DNA of 64,000 nt from Candidatus Alistipes merdigallinarum (GTDB lineage Bacteria > Bacteroidota > Bacteroidia > Bacteroidales > Rikenellaceae), in contig DWXH01000023.1 of the NCBI GenBank assembly GCA_019119305.1, positions 1-64,000 of the forward strand, read 5' to 3'. Made by a program: the position numbers and the translations under genes. Shown here in pieces: positions 52,553 to 62,480 of this stretch (position 1 is the stretch's first letter; every line of letters starts with the position of its first letter). The notes under the pieces are model-generated. The model made no database searches and was not told where the DNA came from. It worked only from the letters and a program-made list of their open reading frames with translations.

Positions 52553-52678
52553 CGGGACTTCGTATGTGTCGGTACGCGATCCGGGGAAAGTATATACAGC
52601 GACACCCCCTTACGCCTTTTATGAAAACAAATACGGAGCCATCGTTCTAATACACACGAATAATTATCGATACGCAAT

Positions 52679-53764
52679 ATGTCTGACAACTCGATTTTAT
52701 CTCGCCTCGACGGGCTGAAAATCAAATACGAAGAGATCGGCCAGCAGATGACCGACCCCGAAGTGATCGCCGACATGAAAAAGTTCGTAGCTCTGAACAA
52801 AGAGTACAAAGAGCTGCAACCGGTAGTGGAAACCAGTGAAAAATACCGCACGGCCCTGAACCACCTGAACGAAGCCAAAGAGATTCTCGCTACGGAAAAA
52901 GACGACGAACTGCGCGAGATGGCCCGTATGGAGGTTGCAGAACTGGAGCCCCAACTCGTCCAACTGGAAGAGGATATCAAATTGCTGCTCATCCCGGCCG
53001 ATCCGCAGGACAGCAAAAACGCCATCGTCGAAATTCGAGGCGGTACGGGTGGAGACGAAGCTGCCATTTTCGCCGGAGACCTTTTCCGCATGTATACCAA
53101 ATACATCGAAAAACGGGGCTGGAAATATGAAATCAACAGCGCCAGCGAGGGCAGTTCGGGCGGTTTCAAGGAGATCGTCATGAAGGTCACGGGCGAAGGG
53201 GTGTATGGAGTGCTCAAATACGAATCGGGGGTTCATCGCGTACAACGGGTTCCACAGACCGAAACGCAGGGTCGGGTACATACTTCGGCCGCATCGGTCG
53301 CAGTGCTTCCGGAAGCCGAAGAGTTCGATCTGGAGATCAACATGAACGATGTCCGCAAGGATATTTTCTGTGCATCGGGCCCCGGTGGACAATCGGTCAA
53401 CACGACCTACTCGGCCATCCGACTGACACACATTCCGACCGGTATCGTCGTACAGTGTCAGGACCAGAAGTCACAGCTCAAAAACTTCGACAAGGCATTC
53501 GAAGAGTTGCGGACCCGTATCTACAACCTCGAGTACCAGAAATATCTGGACGAAATCGCCAGCAAACGTAAAACCATGGTATCGACCGGCGACCGGAGTG
53601 CGAAAATCCGCACCTACAACTATCCTCAGGGGCGGGTTACCGACCACCGGATCAACCTGACCCTCTATAACCTGAATGCTGTGATGGACGGTGACCTGCA
53701 AGAGATCATCGACAAACTGCAAGTCGCAGAAAACACAGAACGTCTGCGCGCCAGCGAAGAGTAA
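52679..53764 (+). CDS. prfA: Peptide chain release factor 1
   Basis: Terminates translation at UAA/UAG. N-terminal helical domain (~1-110, Glu/Lys-rich), RF domain with RGGTGGDEAAIFAGDLFRMY, PxT stop-codon-reading tripeptide as PQT in RVPQTETQGRVHTS, and peptidyl-tRNA hydrolysis motif GGQ in SGPGGQSVNTT. 361 aa is standard. PQT where many RF1 have PAT, within the PxT rule. Confidence 0.97.
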   Translation: MSDNSILSRLDGLKIKYEEIGQQMTDPEVIADMKKFVALNKEYKELQPVVETSEKYRTALNHLNEAKEILATEKDDELREMARMEVAELEPQLVQLEEDIKLLLIPADPQDSKNAIVEIRGGTGGDEAAIFAGDLFRMYTKYIEKRGWKYEINSASEGSSGGFKEIVMKVTGEGVYGVLKYESGVHRVQRVPQTETQGRVHTSAASVAVLPEAEEFDLEINMNDVRKDIFCASGPGGQSVNTTYSAIRLTHIPTGIVVQCQDQKSQLKNFDKAFEELRTRIYNLEYQKYLDEIASKRKTMVSTGDRSAKIRTYNYPQGRVTDHRINLTLYNLNAVMDGDLQEIIDKLQVAENTERLRASEE

Positions 53765-53805
53765 ATGCACGACGACCTTAATCCAACACCAAAAACTCAC
53801 GAAAA

Positions 53806-54633
53806 ATGACCGTTTCCGAACTGTTCGAACAGATCCGCCGCAAGCAGAGTTTTCTCTGCGTAGGCCTGGATACCGACATCCGAAAAATTCCGCAACACCT
53901 GTTGTCCTGCGACGATCCGGTATTTAGCTTCAACCGCCAGATTATCGATGCGACGGCCGCTTACGCCGTTTGTTACAAACCCAATCTGGCTTTCTATGAG
54001 GAAAACGGCTGTGCGGGGTGGGAGAGTCTGGGAAAAACCATCCAGTACATACGAGAGAATTATCCGGAGATCCTTATCATCGCCGATGCCAAACGGGGTG
54101 ATATCGGGAACACCTCGCAAATGTATGCAAGGGCTTTTTTCGAACATGACTTAGCCGACGGAGTAACCCTCTCACCCTATATGGGACGGGACACGGTTGA
54201 TCCGTTCCTCAAGTTCGACGGAAAGTGGGCCGTACTGCTGGCACTCACTTCGAATCCCAGTGCAGCCGACTTCGAATTACAGCGTCTCGAAGATGGTAGT
54301 CTCCTGTATGAAAAGGTAATCAAAACCTCGAGCCAATGGGGTACACCCGACAACATGATGTATGTCGTGGGAGCGACTCAGGCTCGGATGTTGACCAACA
54401 TCCGTCAGTTGATTCCCGACCACTTCCTGCTAGTACCGGGTGTCGGAGCACAAGGCGGGAGTCTCGAAGAGGTCGCTCAGTACGGAATGAACCGTCGGTG
54501 CGGATTGTTAGTCAACTCCTCTCGCGGTATTATCTATGCCGATACGACCGAACGTTTCGCGGAAGCCGCAGCCGACACCGCTTCACAAATGGCCACACAA
54601 ATGAGCCAACTGCTCAAAAGCTATTTACGATAA
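53806..54633 (+). CDS. pyrF: Orotidine-5'-phosphate decarboxylase (type 2)
   Basis: Decarboxylates OMP to UMP. TIM barrel with [15 protein letters not shown], catalytic [14 protein letters not shown] (Asp-Lys-Asp), [13 protein letters not shown] and [14 protein letters not shown] (phosphate loop). 275 aa, the longer type-2 form used by Bacteroidetes and actinobacteria. It follows prfA by 41 nt. Confidence 0.96.
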   Translation: MTVSELFEQIRRKQSFLCVGLDTDIRKIPQHLLSCDDPVFSFNRQIIDATAAYAVCYKPNLAFYEENGCAGWESLGKTIQYIRENYPEILIIADAKRGDIGNTSQMYARAFFEHDLADGVTLSPYMGRDTVDPFLKFDGKWAVLLALTSNPSAADFELQRLEDGSLLYEKVIKTSSQWGTPDNMMYVVGATQARMLTNIRQLIPDHFLLVPGVGAQGGSLEEVAQYGMNRRCGLLVNSSRGIIYADTTERFAEAAADTASQMATQMSQLLKSYLR

Positions 54634-54762
54634 TTTTTTCAAGTTTCAATCGAAAAAACGAAAACACTATCTCCATAATATACAAATACGAGAAGATAGA
54701 CATAGAGTAATTTATTTATAATCTAAAGATTACCTACGGAATAGTAGAAAATAAATTACAAT

Positions 54763-54798
54763 AAAAAAAGAGAGAGGTTTGGAGACTCTCTCTTTTTT
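54763..54798. terminator. Terminator after pyrF
   Basis: GAGAGAG (54770-54776) / CTCTCTC (54786-54792) flanked by A7 and T6, a symmetric terminator ending transcripts from the left. Confidence 0.85.
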
Positions 54799-55254
54799 GT
54801 TATGCACATACCTGAATCAATCAAGATTTTTCTCTGAATGGAAGGAATAATACCCTCAAAACTGTTTTTCACAAAAGTGATGAAGACAAGACTCATCCAC
54901 ATAAAACACTCAAAAACAACAATGGGATCCTCTCTACTGCGTTTATAAAAACAATTTATACCCCGAAACGATTTCACCATGAAAACCCAATACTAGTTTT
55001 TTTCCGACATTGCGTTATTATAGCTCGAAATTTCTGCACACAAGCAAATATACAACCTCAAGAAACGTTCTGCATCTAATTTGACGTAACCGCGTACATC
55101 AATTACAAATAGTTTCCAATATCGATCATTTATATAAATATATAAATCGCGAATGGACTTATCATTCTTATCTAATCTGATGTCCTATATAAATTACCAA
55201 ATAACTTTCTTTTTCAAATTATCACTATTTTTTTTAGTCTACTAACTATATTAA
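54799..55254. other. AT-rich intergenic region
   Basis: About 450 nt of low-GC sequence before the tandem MG2/plug genes, sharply poorer in G+C than the surroundings. A 74-aa minus-strand ORF (54756-54980) ends inside the terminator and has no recognisable domain. No insertion-sequence ends or RNA gene were seen. Confidence 0.5.
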
Positions 55255-55286
55255 TTAGTTTTATATGATAAATAACATTATATTTG
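55255..55286 (+). promoter_or_regulatory. Promoter of the tandem MG2/plug genes
   Basis: TATATTTG (55279-55286), a perfect -7 box, with TTAG 20 nt upstream (one mismatch to TTTG). The region is AT-rich, which raises the chance rate of matches. Confidence 0.5.
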
Positions 55287-55354
55287 TGATAAGGGAAAAA
55301 GGGAAAGAATATCCATTCCTATTGTTCTAATTGATAATTATAAAGGGTAAACAG

Positions 55355-55610
55355 ATGCAGACACGGTACATTATTCTGACCTTACTTCTTTTGCTCTGCT
55401 TTAGGTTGAGCATCTCTTCGGGTTACGGACAAACGGCAAAGACAGATCACGGCATCGACAGCATTGCGCTGTATTTCGAAGGGCTCCGGAACCAGCAGCA
55501 GGAGAAGCTGTGGCTGCACCTGAACCAACCCTACTATGCCGCCGGAGATACAATCTGGTTCCGGGCATACCTGACCAATGCCATGACACACCGGCGAGAT
55601 ACCCTCTCAA
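55355..55610 (+). repeat. Direct repeat, copy 1 (5' end of MG2/plug gene)
   Basis: About 255 bp that match 58105-58360 with roughly 16 differences by hand count (about 94% identity). Similarity falls quickly past this point. Confidence 0.8.
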
Positions 55611-58054
55611 ACTTTGTATATGTCGATCTGGTCGACCAACGGGGAAGTTTTATCCTCTCGAAGAAAATTAAACGGGACTCCCTCGGGTTTGCCAACGGAA
55701 TACCCCTCTCCGATACCCTGCCCACCGGTGACTATACCCTCCGGGCATATACCGGATGGATGCTCAACTTCGACTCCTCGTTTTACTACCAGCACAACCT
55801 CAAGATCGGCAGTGTCCGGGTCAAAGAGATGCACACCGAGGTCACTTATCTTACCGGACGGGCCATCGTCCGATTCATGGATGATCGGGGGAACCCGTTT
55901 CAAGGGGTGGAGGCACGCTGTATCCTCTACGACAGAACAGGCAAAAAAGTATCGGGATTCAAACAAGAGTCCAGTACGACGGGTGCCATATTCGTGGACT
56001 TCGAGGATGACTCATTACGTGTTGGGGAATACATGGAGGCAGAGTTCGAGGATCAGGGATTCAGATACCGGGAACGGGTCTACTTCGAACCGGTAAAGCG
56101 GACCTACACCGTACAGTTCCTGCCCGAAGGAGGGGAGATGCTCTCGGGAGTACTTCGCCGTATAGCGTTCAAGAGCGAGGGGTCGGACGGATATCCTATG
56201 GATATTGAAGGATGTATACTGAACAGTTCGGGAGGTACGGTAACCTCCTTCCGCAGCGAACACGACGGTATGGGGTCGTTCTTCATGCAGGGAACAACGG
56301 GTGAACAGTACCGGGCAGTCTGTACGTCGGAAGATGGAGAGCAGAAGAGTTTCCCGCTGCCCGAGGTAAAAGAGCAGGGGAGTGCTCTGAGTATCTTCCA
56401 GACACAGGGTGGTATCCGTTACCGGATAGACGGAACATTTCCGGAGGGAGGATTCTTAGTGGGGCATCAGCGGGGAAGGTGCTGTTTTGTAGTGTCCCTC
56501 GAAGAGTCCCGTACGACAGGCAAGATCTGTACGGATTCCATAGGGAGCGGGATTCTGCATCTGTTGTTGACGGACCATACGGGACGCCGGTTGAGCGAGC
56601 GGCTCGTCTTTGTCGAGGGGCAGGAGCTGACCCGAGTATCGGTCGCGGCGGACAAGCCTGCCTACGGAAAAAGGGAGCGGGTGCGCATAGACCTGGACAT
56701 ACAGGACAAAAAGGGAATACCAATAGAGGCCGACCTGTCGGTCAGTGTGACCAACCGGAAGGTCATCAGCTACGACTCATTAGGCGGAAACATAAAAAAT
56801 TACCTGCTACTGACCTCCGACCTGAAGGGGTATATCCACAATCCGGGGTACTATTTCGAACAGGGTGGGGACTCGATAGCACGCCGCTATCATCTGGATT
56901 TAGTCATGATGACACACGGCTGGAGACGCTTCCCCTCAGACAACCTTTTCCGACCTGCGCCATTCTCCCCAAAACACTTCTTCGAACGGGGACAATATAT
57001 TTCAGGACAAGTTATCAGTACAGTCGGACTATCGGCAAAAAATGCCCAAGTCGATGCCATAGCACTTACCGGAGACAATGTATTGGGAATGACTATCACC
57101 GATTCTTCTGGATATTTTATACTTGACGGCTTGGATTATAAAGGTCCTACATTATTTATGATCACAGCAAAAACCGCACGAGGGAAAGGAAAGACAATTC
57201 CATTTATTGAATTTGATACGCTTTATCCACGACCTGAGGTAAAACAAAAAAAATTATACAATTCGATCGATTCATCTGAAGATTCATCCATCATCAACAG
57301 TTATGTCGATCAACGCAAGAGAAATTATGAACAGTCTCATTTTTTTAATGGATATGATTTGGATGAAATAGTTGTCGAAGCAACAAATCTTCGGAAACCC
57401 CAGACTTCGCCGATGGGAAATTTGTATGATACAGCCGATTTGGCTCCATATAAAAAAGTACCCTTATATATGTATTTATCGACTTTACCCGGTATTACCA
57501 CCGGAACTACAGGAGACGAAGAGAATATCCGGTGTTTCAAATTAAAAAAAATAGATGGTCTCGGTTTTACTCCGGCTCAATTAAGAATAGACAATAGAAT
57601 AGTTTCCAATATTAATGAAGTCAGGTCTTATAATGTTGACGATGTCGAGTATCTTAATATTGTCAAAACAACAGGAGGAAAAGATGGAGATGCGGGAATC
57701 AATATGTTAGACTATCCCTATCGGATAGAAATCTATTTGAAAGAAGATAGAAATACAAAAAAGAATTATATGACATATAGAACTTTGGGATATTCAGAGA
57801 AGATGGAGTTCTACTCGCCGATATACGATACGCCGGAACGGGCGGACAATCCCCATCCGGACAACCGAACCACCCTGTACTGGAATCCCTACGTACAAAC
57901 CGACACGGCCGGTAAAAGTTTTGTGGAGTTCTATTCCGATGACCGCGAAGATGCAGAACTCGAAATCACGATTGAAGGGGTTACCGATGAAGGGGTGCCG
58001 GTCTTTCATCGGTCCGGGGTTATTGCAAACGGGGATAAGGCCAACAATCCATAG
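55355..58054 (+). CDS. MG2/TonB-plug-like surface protein (paralog 2)
   Basis: Signal peptide (IILTLLLLLCFRLSISSGYGQ); ATG 55355 is preferred to the track's 55331 because paralog 3 starts at the same word, MQTRYIIL. MG2-like domain at ~40-145 (KLWLHLNQPYYAAGDTIWFR ... GDYTLRAYTGWMLNFD), TVQFLPEGGEMLSGVLRRIAFK at ~255 (parts), LLTSDLKGYIHNPGYYF (~495), MMTHGWRRFPSDNLF, a carboxypeptidase-regulatory-like segment, then a degenerate plug (~665-800; DLDEIVVEA ... VDDVEYLNIVKTTGGKDG). The C-terminal domain is TLYWNPYVQ ... EITIEGVTDEGVPVFHRS. No barrel. The stretch ~57110-57800 is much richer in A+T than the rest of the gene. Function unknown. Confidence 0.8.
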   Translation: MQTRYIILTLLLLLCFRLSISSGYGQTAKTDHGIDSIALYFEGLRNQQQEKLWLHLNQPYYAAGDTIWFRAYLTNAMTHRRDTLSNFVYVDLVDQRGSFILSKKIKRDSLGFANGIPLSDTLPTGDYTLRAYTGWMLNFDSSFYYQHNLKIGSVRVKEMHTEVTYLTGRAIVRFMDDRGNPFQGVEARCILYDRTGKKVSGFKQESSTTGAIFVDFEDDSLRVGEYMEAEFEDQGFRYRERVYFEPVKRTYTVQFLPEGGEMLSGVLRRIAFKSEGSDGYPMDIEGCILNSSGGTVTSFRSEHDGMGSFFMQGTTGEQYRAVCTSEDGEQKSFPLPEVKEQGSALSIFQTQGGIRYRIDGTFPEGGFLVGHQRGRCCFVVSLEESRTTGKICTDSIGSGILHLLLTDHTGRRLSERLVFVEGQELTRVSVAADKPAYGKRERVRIDLDIQDKKGIPIEADLSVSVTNRKVISYDSLGGNIKNYLLLTSDLKGYIHNPGYYFEQGGDSIARRYHLDLVMMTHGWRRFPSDNLFRPAPFSPKHFFERGQYISGQVISTVGLSAKNAQVDAIALTGDNVLGMTITDSSGYFILDGLDYKGPTLFMITAKTARGKGKTIPFIEFDTLYPRPEVKQKKLYNSIDSSEDSSIINSYVDQRKRNYEQSHFFNGYDLDEIVVEATNLRKPQTSPMGNLYDTADLAPYKKVPLYMYLSTLPGITTGTTGDEENIRCFKLKKIDGLGFTPAQLRIDNRIVSNINEVRSYNVDDVEYLNIVKTTGGKDGDAGINMLDYPYRIEIYLKEDRNTKKNYMTYRTLGYSEKMEFYSPIYDTPERADNPHPDNRTTLYWNPYVQTDTAGKSFVEFYSDDREDAELEITIEGVTDEGVPVFHRSGVIANGDKANNP

Positions 58055-58104
58055 GTAAAGTAAAATATCGACCGTTTTAATCGATAACCATAAAAGATAA
58101 ACAA

Positions 58105-58360
58105 ATGCAGACACGGTACATTATTCTGTCCTTACTTCTTTTGCTCTGCTTTAAGTTGAGCATCTCTTCGGGTTACGGACAAACGGCAAAAACAAATCAC
58201 GGCATCGACAGCGTTGCATTGTATTTTGAAGGGCTCCGAAACCAGCAACAGGAGAAGCTGTGGATGCACCTGAACCAACCCTACTATGCCGCTGGCGATA
58301 CAATCTGGTTCCGGGCATACCTGACCGATGCCATGACCCATCGGCGAGATACCCTCTCCA
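58105..58360 (+). repeat. Direct repeat, copy 2 (5' end of MG2/plug gene)
   Basis: Counterpart of 55355-55610. It also shares the short upstream words (AAACA ATGCAG) with copy 1. Confidence 0.8.
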
Positions 58361-60768
58361 ATTTCATCTATGTCGACCTGTTCGACCGGGCAAAACGGTT
58401 GGTAGCATCCCGAAAAATTAAACGGGACTCTCTCGGGTTTGCTAACTGCCTCCCGTTGCCCGATACCCTCGCTTCCGGCGAATACACCCTCCGGGCATAT
58501 ACCGGCTGGATGCTCAACTTCGACCCCGAGGGTTTCTTCCAAAAAAACATCTCTATCGGACAAGAACTTTCAAAAGTCAACCACTCCGTCGTTTATACTG
58601 ATAAACGGATGATCGTCCGTTTCTCCGACCTGCGAGGACGGCCTCTCGCAAAAAAAGAGGTTCTGCTCGAACTCTACGACAAGGACGGAAACCATCTCTC
58701 TGAGGGGTGGCAAACATCCTCTTCCACCGGGGCCATATTTATTCCGATACCTGCTGACTCCATCATTAAAGGGGCTTACGCCGATATTCGCTTTTCGATC
58801 TCGGAGGATTCGGTATTCCGCCGTACGATCTTTGTCGAACCACCGGCCAAAGAGACGTTCGACATCCAGTTCCTCCCGGAGGGTGGGGAACTCATCGCCG
58901 GTATTCCCCAGCGCGTCGCTTTCAAGGCGGTCCGCTCCAACGGCGATCCGGCAGAGGTACACGGCTTTCTGCTGAACAATCGTAACGACACCGTAGCCCG
59001 ATTCCACAGCGAACACAACGGTATGGGAAGTTTTGTGCTATCGGCCCAATCCGGAGAGCAGTACCGTGCCGAAACCTTCTGCGATACCCTTGCCGTATCC
59101 TCCTCTTTGCCGACGGTAAAGGAGCACTCCTGTGCCCTTCAGGTGGTCCGCAGAAATCAGGATATCCGATATCGGATATTGGGAGAGCTTCCTCAAGGGG
59201 CTATTCTCGTCGGACACATGCGGGGGATATGCAACATCCTGACTCCTATCGATCCGAAACAAAGTGCCGGAATCATCAAAACCGACTCCCTGCAGGAGGG
59301 AATCCTGCATCTGTTGCTGGTCGACAACTCCGGACATCCGAGAACCGAACGGCTGATCTATATCCACAAACCCGGACAAGCCCCTCTCGTCTCTGCCCTT
59401 GCCGACAAACCCGAATATGCAGCACGAGAGAGAGTGAAGGTCGATCTCTCGCTGTCCCAAGACGGTAAACCGCTCTCCGGGTGCTTCTCAGTCAGTATAA
59501 CTGATGCCCATGCCGTCAAAGCGGACTCCCTCGAGGAGAACATCCGCTCCTACCTCCTGCTCTCGTCCGACCTCAAAGGGTATATTCATGATCCCCAGTA
59601 CTATTTCCTCGACGACTCCCCTCAAAGACTCTATCATCTGGATTTGGTCATGATGACGCACGGATGGAGACGGTTCCCGACCGATAACCTCTTCCGGCCA
59701 GCTCCATTCGCCCCGAAATTCTTCCTCGAACACGGACAGTTCTTCTCCGGACAGGTCAACAATATGGTGGGCAAAGGGGTGAAGGAGGCTACCTTGACGG
59801 CATTTGCCGTACGGGGGGAAGGAACGAACGACAAGGCTTTTACGACTACCACGGACAGTGCGGGACACTTTCTGTTCGAGGGCCTCGACTTTCAGGATAC
59901 AACCGTATTCATGATCCCCTTCTACAACAAAAGGGGAAGGATTCCCTACGACATACAGTTCGACAAATCCTACTACCGCCCGAGACTATCCCCGATAGCT
60001 CCCTTCAAAAAGGAGAATCAGCAACTCGACCAAGCGGATGAGACCATATTGCAGATGTATAAAAACGAATCTTGGGGTTCTCTCCGGGAGTACTCGATGG
60101 AGGCGTTTACCGTACATGCAAAGGACCCTGATGCCCCGGCTGTACGGATCGAACAGAAAATCCACAACGATACCGCTAAATTCAATGAATTCAATACACT
60201 TTCATTAGAATCATATGTGCGAAACTTTCCGGGTATGATTTTAACAGACGATGGGTGGTGTTTAGAAATGGATTTAGGATACAGTGTTCCGCTTCAATTC
60301 AGATTAAATGATGAGATTATCATGAGTATGGCCCCGTTAAGTTTATATACAGTTGGTGACCTTGAATATATCCGAACTGATCTCATGCGCTGGCTTACTC
60401 CCCCAGAACTTCCGTATTTACCAATTCGCACTAGTGAAAACTATCCCTGCCGCTTTGAGGTTTATGTAAAAGAGGATGCCCATGGGGCACGACGGTTTGG
60501 GTTGTACAAGACGGTGGGGTACATACCAGGACCCGAGTTTTACCATCCGGTGTACGACACGCCCGAAAAACGGGAAAACAAAACACCGGATCGCAGAACA
60601 ACACTCTATTGGGAACCCTATCTACAGGTCGGCCCCGACGGGAAAGGCTGTCTTGAATTTTATACCAACGACAACAAAAAATCCGATCTCGAGATCACAA
60701 TAGAAGGAATTACAGTTGATGGGATCCCGGTCTTTCACCGGTCGACATTATCCGAAAAGAAACAATAA
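58105..60768 (+). CDS. MG2/TonB-plug-like surface protein (paralog 3)
   Basis: 887 aa, same order as paralogs 1 and 2: signal peptide, MG2-like domain (KLWMHLNQPYYAAGDTIWFR ... GEYTLRAYTGWMLNFD), FDIQFLPEGGELIAGIPQRV (~255), LLSSDLKGYIHDPQYYF, MMTHGWRRFPTDNLF and C-terminal TLYWEPYLQV ... EITIEGITVDGIPVFHRS. The middle of the first half is closer to paralog 1 than to paralog 2 (FDIQFLPEGG, the VVYTDKRMIVRFSD block), while the first 85 residues are nearly those of paralog 2: a mosaic. The plug-like part (~670-790) is poorly alignable and its DNA (60170-60470) is AT-rich. It follows paralog 2 by 50 nt. Confidence 0.8.
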   Translation: MQTRYIILSLLLLLCFKLSISSGYGQTAKTNHGIDSVALYFEGLRNQQQEKLWMHLNQPYYAAGDTIWFRAYLTDAMTHRRDTLSNFIYVDLFDRAKRLVASRKIKRDSLGFANCLPLPDTLASGEYTLRAYTGWMLNFDPEGFFQKNISIGQELSKVNHSVVYTDKRMIVRFSDLRGRPLAKKEVLLELYDKDGNHLSEGWQTSSSTGAIFIPIPADSIIKGAYADIRFSISEDSVFRRTIFVEPPAKETFDIQFLPEGGELIAGIPQRVAFKAVRSNGDPAEVHGFLLNNRNDTVARFHSEHNGMGSFVLSAQSGEQYRAETFCDTLAVSSSLPTVKEHSCALQVVRRNQDIRYRILGELPQGAILVGHMRGICNILTPIDPKQSAGIIKTDSLQEGILHLLLVDNSGHPRTERLIYIHKPGQAPLVSALADKPEYAARERVKVDLSLSQDGKPLSGCFSVSITDAHAVKADSLEENIRSYLLLSSDLKGYIHDPQYYFLDDSPQRLYHLDLVMMTHGWRRFPTDNLFRPAPFAPKFFLEHGQFFSGQVNNMVGKGVKEATLTAFAVRGEGTNDKAFTTTTDSAGHFLFEGLDFQDTTVFMIPFYNKRGRIPYDIQFDKSYYRPRLSPIAPFKKENQQLDQADETILQMYKNESWGSLREYSMEAFTVHAKDPDAPAVRIEQKIHNDTAKFNEFNTLSLESYVRNFPGMILTDDGWCLEMDLGYSVPLQFRLNDEIIMSMAPLSLYTVGDLEYIRTDLMRWLTPPELPYLPIRTSENYPCRFEVYVKEDAHGARRFGLYKTVGYIPGPEFYHPVYDTPEKRENKTPDRRTTLYWEPYLQVGPDGKGCLEFYTNDNKKSDLEITIEGITVDGIPVFHRSTLSEKKQ

Positions 60769-60971
60769 GTTTTATCCAACGGAGCCAACCCGAAAATCCG
60801 TAAAACAGACTAGGGGAAACGATTAATCTTTCATATCAAATATTGCTATCTTGGCTCAAAACACATTCTCTTCTGCGAATGAATAAACTCGTGTCTAATT
60901 CAAAACCACCTACCTTTACGTTAAGGAAGCTCAAAAGTGAAGAGAAATGTTTATACAAAAAGCAGATGTTC

Positions 60972-62339
60972 TCACTCACACCAACACCTCATTTGTGTGA
61001 AATCGAATGTAATTCGCTTCATCTTTTTCATTGCAGAAAATCCCATGAACCCATTACTTAATGGATATGGATCGATCTGGGCCATTTCATTCCCCGCTCC
61101 AGCCAACACCTCAACTCCGGTTAGATCACAACGTTTATCACCGATCTCCGTCCGCAGCGGACCGACTGCAAAACATTCATATTCGAGTAATCGGCCTGGC
61201 AACAACATGCTCCGGGTCACTGTATCGTCGGATACTCGAGAGGACAACCCATTCTCATTCTGTCGATAGTACGAATTATAAAGAACCAAATCCCCCTTGC
61301 CGCCCATGCCGGTATCCATATAGCTAACTATGTCAAGACTGTTTAATTTATATTTCAGATATAAATTATTGTTGATCAGACAAAAGTCACTTCCTCCTAC
61401 TTTTTCGTCCGATACACTCATCGAAAACGTAACCGTCCGGTTTTCTATGTCGAATATGATTCTTTCGAATCGTTTCATCACGGGAATTCCGAATACAGCC
61501 TGTTCCATCTTTTTTTCAGCAGTCTCCCGAACCTCTTCATAACGCGATACGACATCCGGATCATCCGAATGGGACTCGATCACCTCCTCAAGCCTGTTTT
61601 TCAATACGTATACCGGCATATTATAGATCACCATTCCCTCGATACTCAACGAATCGACTACGGCACATAACAAATCTAAATCATTCTTGGTCGCTTGTAA
61701 CGGATCCGCCGAAACATATCTCACTCCGATGCGATCGGCCATCTCCTCTGTCAATACCGAAACCTGTGCTCCCGTATCGAACAGGGTAGGCAACGGACAA
61801 CCGTTCCACTCCATTTCACAGCTCAAATCGTCTTCTCCGATTAATTGAGCGGAGGCTTCCGAACCAGACAAAACAATACGCATTTCCGGGAATTGAACCA
61901 AACCGGCCATTCTGTTCCGTATCGACCGAATATGTCCGAACATCAATGAATCCAAGCCTTCCGTTTCCAACAGCCCGTCACAAACATCAATTCCTTTCTC
62001 ATAATCTCCCGTATCTTCATACGCACCCATCAACAAATAGTTGTACCCGAATTTCGCATTTGAATCCAACACTTTGTCATACTGATCAAGCAATTTGTTC
62101 CAATTATTGACAGCAGCCCGGGAATCGTTAAAATAGGTATGAACGAGGGCCGTTCCACACAATCGGATAAAACCATTCAAGCTGTCACTGTTTTTATCCA
62201 GAAACGTTCTGAGCGCAAACCAATCCTGCGTATTCATCATTTCTGTTGCTCTTGCATCATATGTATTTTGACCGTATATATCATACGAACAGAAAATTAC
62301 TACCGATAACACGATAAATGTTGCCAATTTTCTTTTCAT
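60972..62339 (-). CDS. Secreted retropepsin-like aspartyl protease with two DTG sites
   Basis: Start at ATG 62339 (455 aa) begins a signal peptide (FIVLSVVIFCSYDIYG); the track's 62432 start adds a hydrophobic but implausible extension. Residues ~30-145 are helical and TPR-like. Two aspartyl-protease units follow: unit 1 has LPTLFDTGAQVSVL (Asp188) and ends FERIIFDIENRTVTF (~290-305); unit 2 has IVSYMDTGMGGKG (Asp342) and ends MKRITFDFTQMRCW (~440-452). The parallel order shows internal duplication, so one chain could form the two-Asp active site that retropepsins form as dimers. Convergent to the MG2/plug genes. Substrate unknown. Confidence 0.82.
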   Translation of the reverse strand: MKRKLATFIVLSVVIFCSYDIYGQNTYDARATEMMNTQDWFALRTFLDKNSDSLNGFIRLCGTALVHTYFNDSRAAVNNWNKLLDQYDKVLDSNAKFGYNYLLMGAYEDTGDYEKGIDVCDGLLETEGLDSLMFGHIRSIRNRMAGLVQFPEMRIVLSGSEASAQLIGEDDLSCEMEWNGCPLPTLFDTGAQVSVLTEEMADRIGVRYVSADPLQATKNDLDLLCAVVDSLSIEGMVIYNMPVYVLKNRLEEVIESHSDDPDVVSRYEEVRETAEKKMEQAVFGIPVMKRFERIIFDIENRTVTFSMSVSDEKVGGSDFCLINNNLYLKYKLNSLDIVSYMDTGMGGKGDLVLYNSYYRQNENGLSSRVSDDTVTRSMLLPGRLLEYECFAVGPLRTEIGDKRCDLTGVEVLAGAGNEMAQIDPYPLSNGFMGFSAMKKMKRITFDFTQMRCWCE

Positions 62340-62398
62340 CACAGATCTTTTAGGAAAGAAATAAATTAGAAAATACAAGAGAAAATCAATGTTATAAA

Positions 62399-62406
62399 CA
62401 AATTTA
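62399..62406 (-). promoter_or_regulatory. Possible -7 box of the protease gene
   Basis: Minus strand TAAATTTG, a perfect match in an AT-rich stretch, 60 nt upstream of ATG 62339. No properly spaced -33. Confidence 0.35.
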
Positions 62407-62430
62407 CAAATAATTTTTACAACATGATGC

Positions 62431-62464
62431 AAAAAAAGGAGTTAAGTCTTTGACTTAACTCCTT
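62431..62464 (-). terminator. Terminator after tRNA-Pro
   Basis: AAGGAGTTAAGTC / GACTTAACTCCTT, a 13-bp stem with a 3-nt loop, followed on the minus strand by T residues (A-run 62431-62437). Confidence 0.88.
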
Positions 62465-62480
62465 CATTCATTTTCACCAG

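Noticed and set aside
54756-54980. 74-aa minus-strand ORF after pyrF
   Set aside because: It ends in the terminator stem, shows no domain and lies in AT-rich intergenic DNA. A degraded remnant is possible but not supported.
55331-60768. Treating the MG2/plug genes as TonB-dependent receptors
   Set aside because: A plug-like segment is visible, but no C-terminal beta-barrel follows it.
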